A stretch of 20,396 nt of DNA, from IMG/VR virus record IMGVR_UViG_3300025151_000392, positions 1-20,396 of that record; one strand, written 5' to 3'. Positions 13,693 to 20,396 of this stretch are shown one piece after another. The notes beneath the pieces were generated by a model, which was not told the origin of the DNA, did not search any database, and worked only from the letters and a program-made list of their open reading frames with translations. Position 1 is the stretch's first letter; every line of letters begins with the position of its first letter. The translations under genes and the position numbers were made by a program. Origin of the DNA: a virus.

Positions 13693-15931
13693 GGTCAACC
13701 TTTGAATAATCTACACGATAGTAGCCGTCTTCACCCATGAGTACGGCTGAAGGATCAACCTTGATTAACTCTTGAGCCATGACACCCTCAGTCGGGTCAT
13801 CAATACCCATTGCCTTTGCAGTGTCATTCCAAGTCCATGTGTACCAACCAACACCCGGCTGAACCTCATCAATCTTCATCACGTTTTCTTTCAAGCGAAT
13901 GTCAGAAAAGAATGGCGCTACTGTGGCCGCAACATTAGCGACTTTCGAGAACGTGCTTGGCTTTTGATAAGCTTGATTTTGATTAGAGCCGACACCGTAT
14001 CCGCTCGTGTATCCAGGCATAAACTGATTGCCTTGGCCAAGGATCTGCATGCCTCGCTGTAGTCTCATAAACGGCTCATCAGCCATTTGAGTGCCAGCTT
14101 TGTACTGAGCATCAAGCCCGCGTTGCTGTATGCCCCTGCCTGTTGCACCAAGGCCAGCGAGTGTACCAATCTGCCCAGTCAGCATGTCGTAGCCTTGTTG
14201 TCCTAAGCCAGCAATACCTTGAGCGCCTGAACGCATACCTTGCTGCCCAGCTTGATAGGCGCTTAATGCATCACCAAACGCTCCACGGGTCATCCTGTCC
14301 ATGCCACCCGCTGCGCCTTGGAAGCGAGCCATTTGATCCCCAAAGATACCAGAACCAAGCTGTTGACCAGACTGGAAGTCTCTTGCCAAACCAGAAGCGA
14401 TATCTGCGCGTTGTCCAGCTAGACCGCCAATACCTTGTTGAGCCTGTAACCCAAGGGCGCCACCCTGTTGAGCCATCTGGCCAGCGTACTCTTGAGCAGT
14501 CATGCCCAGTTGAGCAGCCCGCTGAGCAAGATCGCCTTGAGCCTGACCCGCCTGCAAGCCCATCTGGCCTCGCTGTTGAGCCAACCGACCAGCCAGTTCT
14601 TGAGCCGATATACCCATCTGTGCAGCACGTTGCTCAATATCTGCCTGAGAAGTAAGTCCGCTTAAACCAAGCTGGCCACTTTCAAGAGCGCCACGCTGTG
14701 CCAGTTGCTCTGCAGACAAGCCTAGGTTAGCTGCCTGCTGTGCAGCACTGATGCCTGTCTGAGCGCCTGCTTGGCCCAGAGAGCCAGTCAGTTGAGCAGC
14801 CTGCTGCCTACGCCCTTGTGCCTGCTCAAACGCCTGCTGAGCGGCCTGTTGAGCCTGCTGGAAGCCTTGTGAGCGCAACTCGGCGCCAGTCTTAGCTTGT
14901 TGTTGAAGGACATTGCGACCAATCTCAGCCTGAGCTATGGCTCCACGAGAGCCACCAAACGCACCAGAGCGAACCGCTTGATCACGCGCAGCAATCTTTT
15001 GCTGTTCACCCAAGCGCGCAATCTCGGCTTGTTGAGCCTCAATAACATCTCTGTTGAACGGGTCCATGAAGCTGCTTACTGATGAGGGGTCAAACTGCTC
15101 ACCTGTTCCTGCAAGACCAGCAATACCTTGAAGCGCAGTAGATCTACCCATTTCGCCAGCAGAGCGAAGATCCTGTCCCGCCATTTGTGTCTGCATTCTG
15201 GCGCGTTGTGCAGCATCCATGGCGCCTTCTTGAGCGCCACCAACCTGACCCATGATTCCTGAACCGGCACGCCGCATAGCTCTTTGGCCGATTCTAGACT
15301 CTAGACCAGAACCAATTTCTGCACCGCGCATCCCTCTCATTGCAGAAGCAATATCTTGACGTATGTCCCTACCCGCAGTGGCTAAGCCAGCTTGGCCAAT
15401 GTCAGCCTCTCGGCCAGTCGCCCTAGCAGCATCCATCATGCCTCTTTGAGCTATAGCCGCTTCTCGGCCCATGCCCATTTCAGCGCCACGGATATCCCTA
15501 GACGCATCCCTCATCATGGCGCGGGCTTGTTGATCCATAAACTGTGCGCCCATGCGAGGGTCATAACCACGGGTACTTTGCTCGTACAAAGCTCTAGCGC
15601 GTGGGTCTGAAAAAGCACCAGCAGATCTAGGGTCAAACCCTTGCGCTGCTCTACGATACATATCTTGTGCTTCAGCCAACTGACTGCCAAATGCACCAAG
15701 GCCACTGGCTAAATTCCTAGCTTGAATCTCCTGTGGCGAAAGGCCAGCAACTTGCTGTATGGGAATCGGTATTTGTCTGCCAATCATCCCGTATTCAGGA
15801 TTGAAGTAAGCATCCAGCATTTGCCGTGATGCCATTTCCACGGCAGGATCAGAATAGGTTTGGCCAGCTTGAGGCTGAACTGTCGGTACTGATGTTTCGA
15901 CTTCTTTAGTTTTAGAGCTAAATAACCCCAT
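13673..15931 (-). CDS. Repeat-rich virion protein with C-terminal S74 self-cleaving chaperone domain (752 aa)
   Basis: Three parts are visible. Residues 99-300 hold three copies of a [FY]DPx5FxDx3R motif. Residues 285-345 match a segment common in phage virion proteins, SFMDPFNRDVIEAQ followed by RSGAFGGSRGAIAQAEIGRN. Residues 398-505 are three 36-residue tandem repeats rich in Gln, Ala and Gly, probably helical. Residues 676-745 are an Peptidase_S74-type intramolecular chaperone: SDIRLKEN has the S676 and K681 spacing of the autocleaving dyad, and MAQELIKV and GYYRVDYSKV complete the pattern. S74 domains usually trimerise tail fibres or spikes and then cut themselves off. Here no receptor-binding domain is seen, so the domain may instead fold an internal or tail-lumen protein. 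Start ATG overlaps the previous stop (TAATG), with AGGAAGG five bases before it. Confidence 0.8.
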   Translation of the reverse strand: MGLFSSKTKEVETSVPTVQPQAGQTYSDPAVEMASRQMLDAYFNPEYGMIGRQIPIPIQQVAGLSPQEIQARNLASGLGAFGSQLAEAQDMYRRAAQGFDPRSAGAFSDPRARALYEQSTRGYDPRMGAQFMDQQARAMMRDASRDIRGAEMGMGREAAIAQRGMMDAARATGREADIGQAGLATAGRDIRQDIASAMRGMRGAEIGSGLESRIGQRAMRRAGSGIMGQVGGAQEGAMDAAQRARMQTQMAGQDLRSAGEMGRSTALQGIAGLAGTGEQFDPSSVSSFMDPFNRDVIEAQQAEIARLGEQQKIAARDQAVRSGAFGGSRGAIAQAEIGRNVLQQQAKTGAELRSQGFQQAQQAAQQAFEQAQGRRQQAAQLTGSLGQAGAQTGISAAQQAANLGLSAEQLAQRGALESGQLGLSGLTSQADIEQRAAQMGISAQELAGRLAQQRGQMGLQAGQAQGDLAQRAAQLGMTAQEYAGQMAQQGGALGLQAQQGIGGLAGQRADIASGLARDFQSGQQLGSGIFGDQMARFQGAAGGMDRMTRGAFGDALSAYQAGQQGMRSGAQGIAGLGQQGYDMLTGQIGTLAGLGATGRGIQQRGLDAQYKAGTQMADEPFMRLQRGMQILGQGNQFMPGYTSGYGVGSNQNQAYQKPSTFSKVANVAATVAPFFSDIRLKENVMKIDEVQPGVGWYTWTWNDTAKAMGIDDPTEGVMAQELIKVDPSAVLMGEDGYYRVDYSKVDRGQKQT
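14417..14740 (-). repeat. Three tandem 36-codon repeats inside the 752-aa gene
   Basis: Residues 398-433, 434-469 and 470-505 align without gaps. Each begins QxAAxxG or QRAAxxG, then has a [ILM][ST]AxxxAxx block, and later a [GA]x[LM]GL segment. Repeats 2 and 3 are much more alike than either is to repeat 1, suggesting a recent duplication of one unit after an older one. At DNA level the copies are diverged, so they should be stable. Confidence 0.8.
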
Positions 15932-17115
15932 TACGCCTTCCTCATTGCCTTCTCACCAGCCCTCTGCAACGCATACATCATGCGTGCGCCCTCTCTTCGC
16001 TGGTCAGCTTTAGAGCCGTTTGCGCCACTAAGCTTGCCTACTCCGCGAACAGCTTTTGCATTTACTACAAACTCGCCATCACTGAGCATGGCAGGTATGT
16101 CATCAGATGTTTCTGTCCCTGGACCAGAAATAGGGCCGTTCATGCGTGGATATTCAACATCGCCTCCATCAGCGTATTCAAGCATGGAGAGGTCGCCCAT
16201 TTCATTAAGTGCGGATGTGCCCCCAGGAGGTCTCCCTTTGGCGAGATCTGTTATTCCACCAACTATGGTTTTTACATCTGCACCAAGCCCACCTGAAGGT
16301 TTCTTTCCTGTCTTTATGAACTCGATTAACTCTTCACGAGTCATGTCTTCTATGCGTTTTCCAGAAAGAGCGCCAATACCACCAACCCCAGCCCCAGCCC
16401 CAGCCCCAGCCATGTTCGCGTTGTAATTCTGCATGCCTTTTAAAGCAATATCTTTGAGGCCACCCAAGCCCTTCGCTGCAGCGCCACCAAGGGCACTAGC
16501 CCCTTTGGCAAGAGCGCCTCCCGCTGCGGCAGCACCACTGCCGATTGCTGACATCAAGCCGCCCAAAAACATTTCTTGTGGTTGCAAAGAAGCGATGCCG
16601 CCTTGGGCCAGCCCTATAGAACCAATACCAATATCGCCTATTGCATCAGAAATGTAATCTTCAAAGCTTTTAAAAAGAGGCAGGCCTAACTCCGCTCTGT
16701 CCCTATTAACATCAATCAAAAGTTCGTCTTGAACGCTTTCAAGGGCTTCTTGATCAAGATCATTTACGCCTTGTTCGCCAACAGAAGTGCCGTCTGGATA
16801 TTGTCGGATAACTTCTGGCGCGGTGCCAATCGGGACATAGCCGCTAGGAGGTTGTGGCGCCACAAGAGGCCCCCCGATGTCTGGAGCCATTGTTTCGTAG
16901 TTAGCGTATTGAGCACCAGGCATTCTCTGATAGCCAAAGGAAGACGCCATGGGGTTAACCATACCTGGCGCTAAAAAGCTGGTACTGCGTGCAAGTGCAG
17001 GATTTATTTGTCCAAGAGGACTAGGGGCAAATCGATTGATAGAACCAGGTTGGTTGAGAACCTCCATAGTTCTTTGTTTTGATTGCTCTCTTAATTGTTC
17101 CGTGGTTGCCGACAT
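15931..17115 (-). CDS. Virion-associated protein with C-terminal SDDIPAMLSDGEFV motif (394 aa)
   Basis: An Ala/Gly-rich protein. The first 130 residues are Pro/Gln/Ser-rich and probably flexible; residues about 130-165 are acidic and helical; 185-255 alternate Gly and Ala with hydrophobic runs; and the C-terminus carries GPISGPGTETSDDIPAMLSD at 327-346 followed by GEFVVNAKAVRGVG. That C-terminal signature recurs at the ends of phage proteins encoded among tail or ejection genes, but its function is not known to me. A run of alternating Ala-Gly in the middle is encoded by a perfect hexanucleotide repeat. The ATG is one base beyond the upstream stop, with GGAAG seven bases before. Likely an internal virion protein or assembly factor. 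Confidence 0.7.
   Translation of the reverse strand: MSATTEQLREQSKQRTMEVLNQPGSINRFAPSPLGQINPALARSTSFLAPGMVNPMASSFGYQRMPGAQYANYETMAPDIGGPLVAPQPPSGYVPIGTAPEVIRQYPDGTSVGEQGVNDLDQEALESVQDELLIDVNRDRAELGLPLFKSFEDYISDAIGDIGIGSIGLAQGGIASLQPQEMFLGGLMSAIGSGAAAAGGALAKGASALGGAAAKGLGGLKDIALKGMQNYNANMAGAGAGAGVGGIGALSGKRIEDMTREELIEFIKTGKKPSGGLGADVKTIVGGITDLAKGRPPGGTSALNEMGDLSMLEYADGGDVEYPRMNGPISGPGTETSDDIPAMLSDGEFVVNAKAVRGVGKLSGANGSKADQRREGARMMYALQRAGEKAMRKA
16386..16409. repeat. Perfect hexanucleotide repeat, four CCCCAG units
   Basis: Four exact CCCCAG copies (plus a partial fifth) lie within the 394-aa gene and encode the alternating Ala-Gly run. The unit is a multiple of three, so slippage would add or remove Ala-Gly pairs without breaking the frame. 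Confidence 0.85.
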
Positions 17116-17116
17116 A

Positions 17117-17473
17117 TTAACACTTCCACCTGCGCCTAGCCTGACGCAATCTTGAATTAGGATCCTTTGCCGCCTTCGGGAACTTCTTCATCTGACCAGC
17201 AGAACGAGCGCAAAAAGACTTTCTGCGTTTCGCTCTCTTGCCCGTAGGCTTATCTTCTGTTACAGCCGTCTGCAGTTTACTACCAGGATTTGCTTTGCGA
17301 TAGGCCTTTACACCCGCCTTTGTCATGCCAGCACCTTCCTTCGTTGGAAGGTAATTAGCTGATTTGCCTTTAGTTGTTTTTGGTATTGGCTTTTCGCGCC
17401 TGCGCTTAGCGGCCTTAGATCGGCCACCAACAATGCCACCTTTTTCAAACTCTTCTGCAAAACGTCTAAACAT
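17117..17473 (-). CDS. Small very basic protein, DUF6321-like (118 aa)
   Basis: 118 residues, about one third Lys or Arg. The recognisable part runs from KSANYLPTKEGAGMTKAGV at 37-55 through RKANPGSKLQTAVT at 59-72 and GKRAKRRKSFCARS at 78-91 to a C-terminal RRRWKC. I associate this segment with a conserved small phage protein domain of unknown function (I believe DUF6321). C88 lies in a C-A-R-S motif also seen in the two genes upstream, and a second Cys is the last residue. The charge suggests DNA contact, for instance inside the capsid or in the ejected complex, but this is inference. The ATG overlaps the stop of the preceding gene as TAATG. Confidence 0.75.
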   Translation of the reverse strand: MFRRFAEEFEKGGIVGGRSKAAKRRREKPIPKTTKGKSANYLPTKEGAGMTKAGVKAYRKANPGSKLQTAVTEDKPTGKRAKRRKSFCARSAGQMKKFPKAAKDPNSRLRQARRRWKC

Positions 17474-17811
17474 TAAGAATACCTTGTTCTCTTCCGTCGA
17501 TCAGGCATTACAGCCCCACAACCTCGATGGTTTCTTTTCGTGATAAGACCGCCATCTTTCGCAAAGGTTTTTACCATGGTTGGTTTGCCACCAACTCCTT
17601 GCCTCTTAGATCTCTTTCGCTTGACCGCGCTAGATCGTTCAGAAGCTGTCATGGCTTTTGCCTTTGACCTAGGCACGCACTTTGGGTACTTGCGGCCACT
17701 GCTTTTTGTGCTTGATCGACCACAAGCTTGAAACTTGCCGTCTTTCTTGGGCGCTCCAATGTCAACCCAGTCGCCTTTTGATCCCTTGCCAAACCACTCT
17801 TTCAAGCTCAT
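17473..17811 (-). CDS. Small basic Cys-containing protein (112 aa)
   Basis: 112 residues with WFGKGSKGDWVDIGAPKK at 6-23, then QACGRS at 28-33, RKYPKCVPRSKAKAMT at 40-55, and a C-terminal RNHRGCGAVMPDRRKRT. Three cysteines (C30, C45, C98) sit in short basic motifs, which would suit a metal site or disulphide. Proteins with the WVDIGAPKK and YPKCVP motifs recur in environmental phage contigs next to tail genes; I do not know their function. Translation is probably coupled to the previous gene: its ATG overlaps the upstream TGA by four bases (ATGA) and there is no strong ribosome site of its own. Confidence 0.75.
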   Translation of the reverse strand: MSLKEWFGKGSKGDWVDIGAPKKDGKFQACGRSSTKSSGRKYPKCVPRSKAKAMTASERSSAVKRKRSKRQGVGGKPTMVKTFAKDGGLITKRNHRGCGAVMPDRRKRTRYS

Positions 17812-18071
17812 ACAAGCTTCGTCCTTGGGCGCTTGCCAGACAACATACCGTTAAAGCCTCTGGGGTCAATCAACCTAGCGCGTTTAGCAGCAAAGCCACC
17901 GCCATTCATGTTCCTAGGCTTTGATCCCTTGAAGTCTTTACGCTTCACTCCAGAAGGATCTTTTATCTTTCCTGCACATATCTTGCTGGCATATGCATTT
18001 GCATACGCCGAAGGATACACATCAAATTTTCGTTTAGCCGCAGCCTTTCCTCTAGCACACAGTTTTGTCAT
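17808..18071 (-). CDS. Small basic Cys-containing protein (87 aa)
   Basis: 87 residues, opening with MTKLCARGKAAAKRKFDVYP at 1-20, followed by SAYANAYASKICAGKI at 21-36 and a Gly/Arg-rich tail (NGGGFAAKRARLIDPRGF). The two cysteines, C5 and C32, flank a predicted helix. The pattern is one I have seen repeatedly in environmental phage contigs, always small and near structural genes, without a known role. It is joined to both neighbours by ATGA overlaps, and no clear ribosome site precedes its ATG, so expression should follow the 114-aa gene. It could be a DNA-bound minor virion component. Confidence 0.75.
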   Translation of the reverse strand: MTKLCARGKAAAKRKFDVYPSAYANAYASKICAGKIKDPSGVKRKDFKGSKPRNMNGGGFAAKRARLIDPRGFNGMLSGKRPRTKLV

Positions 18072-18412
18072 GAACCTACACTCACTACTATATCGCCGTT
18101 AGTAACCACTTGAACCGTCCCAACCTGCCCTGTGGCCTCAAGAGGGCTAGAAACAGATTCCGCTTCCGTACTGACACTCAACCATTCGTTACCAGTATAA
18201 ATCTGCAAAGAAGAGATTGAAGTATTCCAAATAACATCGCCAGCTTTAAACTGCAATGTATCTCTTTTGTTGCTCGTATACTGCGGAGTCGCATCAGGAT
18301 CAAACGAACCTAAACTTAGCTCAAGAAGCCGTACCGTCTTGTTAAATGTACTCCCATCAACTCCACCTTGGTCAGGGACAAAAGGTAGCGTACCTTTTAG
18401 TATCCTGCTCAT
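18068..18412 (-). CDS. Beta-rich hypothetical structural protein (114 aa)
   Basis: 114 residues with alternating polar and hydrophobic positions and many Ser/Thr/Val residues, which suggests beta strands (RLLELSLGSFDPDA, LQFKAGDVIWNT, LQIYTGNEWLSV, then VGTVQVVTNGDIVVSVGS). No family recognised. It lies directly after the gp10-like gene, where P22-like phages carry the tail needle and head-tail genes, but it is too short and too beta-rich for a coiled-coil needle. It may be a small tail or decoration protein. Its ATG overlaps the upstream TGA by four bases and its own TGA overlaps the next ATG the same way. Confidence 0.65.
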   Translation of the reverse strand: MSRILKGTLPFVPDQGGVDGSTFNKTVRLLELSLGSFDPDATPQYTSNKRDTLQFKAGDVIWNTSISSLQIYTGNEWLSVSTEAESVSSPLEATGQVGTVQVVTNGDIVVSVGS

Positions 18413-20304
18413 CTTCGACCATTAGGCTGTAAATCTAATCGAGTGCCGCCCACTCTAAAGCCCACCCCTAAACGATCCCCCATGGCGGCGTTGTCATCAG
18501 ACTCAAAACGAACAACCGCTTGGCGCCCTCTTGCTCTCGTGTTTATCTTGGTCGTAGTCGAAGTAAACGAAGAAGTTTGATCTGTTGTTAAAGCATCTCC
18601 TGGGTAGTTTCTAGCCTTCAAAACAAAATTGATCGATTGGGTATTACCGGAATCTCCTGTGAATTTGACATCAGGGATACATCTACGAATGAACTGAAAC
18701 TCTTCCCCTTCACCCAAATCAAAGTCACCGCTTTCAACAAAAACGTTGTCCATGGGCGCGCCATCAGCATCAAACCCAGTTTCGTGCGAATAAATGTAAT
18801 TGTTCCCATCTGTATAACCAGCGGCTCTAGGAAAGCTTTCAAGCCCTTCATCAAGCCATGCGGTTCTGGATAAATTCCCGATGGCCCACGTCTGTTCAAC
18901 GTAATTGTAGGTGACATATCTGTCTATAGCCGTGGAATCAGCAGAACAATAAAACCAACCAACCTCATCAAACTGTTTGTTCAAAAATCCAAACACCTGA
19001 AACGCTTGATCTTCGTTAAAGTTATCAAACACATACGCTCTAACGGTGCATGGGACTGCTTGAACCGCGCCTTGATAAGAGTAAAACCCTTTCTTGTCCA
19101 TCCAGAAAACACCTGCAGGCGTGTTCACTGAGGCGTTAGGTCCAATCAAGCTCACACCTTCATTGATTAGATTAAGGCCGAAGGTTAATGGTGCGCCAAT
19201 AAACTGAAGGCTATAAAGAGCAACATCAGTCCATATTAGAGTTTCTTGCCGCGCTCGTAATCCGCCAATTATTTGTGAACCTGCAGAACAACGTAAAGAA
19301 CCAGCAGTGTTAGTTGATGTAGGGAACCATTCGGCTGGGTTCTCTTGATCAGAAAACGCAACTAAAAGTGGGTCAGAAGAACCTGTTCTTGCTGTTGCGC
19401 TGTCGTTTATCGGATCAGCGCCAAGGGCAATAACGTGTCGGTCAATATCAGAAACCAGAACTTGAAGGGCAACCGTTGGCGTGAAGTTGGCGCCCGACAA
19501 CTCTGAAATGTTTACAGCACGATCTGTGCCCAAAGTCTTTGCGCTAGTGTCCCAATAATAAATTCCACCTGCCCGCACATTGGCAATCAAGTCTTCACCA
19601 AAACTATCCATAGACCAAAGCCGAAGCTGATTTAAGGAACTCAATGCGCTGGAAGAACCCCAAGAGCCAACGCTCCAAGCGCCAGATCCCCAACCTGTAC
19701 CAGAAACAAACACATCAAGGCCAACATTTATTTGGTAAGCCCCTACAACGGAACTGCCGCCGTTCCCAGTATCGCTGCTGTTCGCAGTGACTGTTGCTCC
19801 AGATGTGTCCTTTGCTGTAATGACGTATACGGAAGTACTAGTGATTGAGTCAATTTCGTATTCTTGATTAAGAACCGCAGCCGTTACATTGCCGCCTAAA
19901 GAAGATGCCCCACTGAAAGTAACAAAATCCCCTTTGGCAGCACCATGTGCCGCATCTGTTACATTGATAGAACTAGAACCATTTGTGGCCCCAAAAGTCA
20001 CATCTCCAGCAGCCGTGGTAGACCTTATTGGTGTAATATCGCTATAGCTGGCACCTGACTGTATATAAAGCTTGGTTCTCGTTCCAAGCCCCAGTAGTTT
20101 TGTGCCATCCAGAGAGGTCCAGCCCAACAACTTGCGCCCAGTCCCGTTGAAAGATGCAGTTATGTATTTGACCCAACCGCCTATCTTTTCTGGCAACCCC
20201 TTGCGAAACCGCATTAGATTTCCGTCGAACCATCCACCTTCTGCTGTATAGCTGGTGCCCTCTTTGTTAATCCCTGGATTGAAGATAAACTTCTGCAAAG
20301 GCAT
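18409..20304 (-). CDS. P22 gp10-like head-tail closure (packaged-DNA stabilisation) protein (631 aa)
   Basis: The N-terminus PGINKEGTSYTAEGGWFDGN followed by LMRFRKGLPEKIGGW (about residues 30-44) is typical of phage proteins related to P22 gp10, and the repeated short strands such as GWTSLDGTKLLGLGT fit a beta-propeller-like fold. Residues about 100-178 look like an inserted beta domain (INVTDAAHGAAKGDFVTFSG, then a strand-rich end SVYVITAKDTSGA), found in several phage tail proteins. The remainder is all beta with Trp-rich repeats (WFPTST, WTDVALYSLQF). P22 gp10 is about 470 residues, so the extra length is largely this insert plus longer loops. Start ATG overlaps the previous stop (TAATG), with GGGGAG about ten bases before it. 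The fold call is by resemblance, not a search. Confidence 0.65.
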   Translation of the reverse strand: MPLQKFIFNPGINKEGTSYTAEGGWFDGNLMRFRKGLPEKIGGWVKYITASFNGTGRKLLGWTSLDGTKLLGLGTRTKLYIQSGASYSDITPIRSTTAAGDVTFGATNGSSSINVTDAAHGAAKGDFVTFSGASSLGGNVTAAVLNQEYEIDSITSTSVYVITAKDTSGATVTANSSDTGNGGSSVVGAYQINVGLDVFVSGTGWGSGAWSVGSWGSSSALSSLNQLRLWSMDSFGEDLIANVRAGGIYYWDTSAKTLGTDRAVNISELSGANFTPTVALQVLVSDIDRHVIALGADPINDSATARTGSSDPLLVAFSDQENPAEWFPTSTNTAGSLRCSAGSQIIGGLRARQETLIWTDVALYSLQFIGAPLTFGLNLINEGVSLIGPNASVNTPAGVFWMDKKGFYSYQGAVQAVPCTVRAYVFDNFNEDQAFQVFGFLNKQFDEVGWFYCSADSTAIDRYVTYNYVEQTWAIGNLSRTAWLDEGLESFPRAAGYTDGNNYIYSHETGFDADGAPMDNVFVESGDFDLGEGEEFQFIRRCIPDVKFTGDSGNTQSINFVLKARNYPGDALTTDQTSSFTSTTTKINTRARGRQAVVRFESDDNAAMGDRLGVGFRVGGTRLDLQPNGRR

Positions 20305-20396
20305 TAGCGATACTCCCCAGTCCTTATCATTTCAGTAACTTCTTCGGCTCTTCGACCTACTTGTTTGGCCCAACGGCTGTCCATAAACTCATCAGC
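20304..20396 (-). CDS. C-terminal end of an upstream virion gene (30 aa seen)
   Basis: Only the last 30 codons are inside the window, reading ADEFMDSRWAKQVGRRAEEV and then TEMIRTGEYR before TAA at 20306-20304. The segment is helical and basic. Its TAA overlaps the ATG of the gp10-like gene (TAATG), the same junction seen at several places further down, and it carries the GGGGAG ribosome site of that gene, which supports it being a real coding end. In P22 the gene before gp10 is gp4, a tail accessory factor; this could be its counterpart, by position only. Confidence 0.6.
   Translation of the reverse strand, partial: ADEFMDSRWAKQVGRRAEEVTEMIRTGEYR

Noticed and set aside
14143-14655. Long open frame on the plus strand, 170 codons
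   Set aside because: It is antisense to the Gln/Ala repeat region of the 752-aa virion gene, where CAG/CTG-rich codons leave the opposite strand free of stops. No ribosome site or family match, and the minus frame has clear domain motifs.
15980-16426. Plus-strand open frame of 148 codons, Pro/Ala-rich
   Set aside because: Antisense shadow of the Gly/Ala-rich 394-aa gene; the PAPAPA run merely mirrors the hexanucleotide repeat.
1-20396. tRNA genes, CRISPR arrays, insertion sequences, attachment sites
   Set aside because: Looked for by eye and not found: no spaced direct repeats, no transposase or integrase frame, no convincing cloverleaf. A tRNA or covariance-model scan was not possible here.

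Overview
The window reads as part of a tailed double-stranded DNA phage (or closely related prophage) genome, probably with a podovirus-like (P22-type) virion. The case rests on gene content: a primase-polymerase/helicase, a Sak4-like recombination ATPase, a DUF669-type ssDNA-binding protein, an SF2 helicase and two PD-(D/E)XK nucleases, followed by a block of virion genes with a P22 gp10-like protein and four glycine/alanine/glutamine-rich proteins that look like ejected (internal) virion proteins. I see no tail tape measure, tail sheath, integrase, lysis cassette, terminase, portal, capsid gene or DNA polymerase here. Several small proteins resemble ones I associate with environmental (marine) phage contigs. 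The host is probably a Gram-negative bacterium, but nothing in the window fixes it.

Layout. (1) Positions 1-2089, minus strand: a large primase-polymerase/helicase gene that runs off the left edge, translationally coupled to a 73-aa gene upstream of it. (2) Positions 2090-2236: an AT-rich divergent intergenic region, the only clear promoter-sized gap in the window. (3) Positions 2237-7861, plus strand: a compact replication/recombination operon, in order a 139-aa accessory protein, Sak4-like ATPase, DUF669 SSB, a tiny one-helix membrane protein, an HTH-like protein, two small unknown proteins (one only 59 aa), SF2 helicase, and a Cys-cluster exonuclease. (4) Positions 7858-20396, minus strand: one unbroken virion operon read from right to left: a gene entering from the right edge, a 631-aa gp10-like protein, a 114-aa beta-rich protein, three small very basic Cys proteins, four large ejection-type proteins (394, 752, 474, 1347 aa), and last a DUF1064 nuclease.

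How the genes could work together. The primase-helicase would prime and unwind the origin. The Sak4-like ATPase, SSB, SF2 helicase and exonuclease together form a plausible strand-exchange set for recombination-dependent replication, and the DUF1064 nuclease is a candidate junction resolvase made with the late genes. The gp10-like protein would close the portal vertex, and the ejection-type proteins would be packaged and leave the virion with the DNA.

Most notable: late-operon genes overlap at their ends (TAATG or ATGA) almost throughout; the plus and minus operons meet with interlocking stop codons; the 752-aa protein combines 36-residue repeats, a thrice-repeated FDP-type motif and a C-terminal S74 self-cleaving chaperone; and three adjacent basic proteins share a C-[AG]-R signature. 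Two tiny genes (about 33 aa and 59 aa) would be missed by a 60-aa cutoff.
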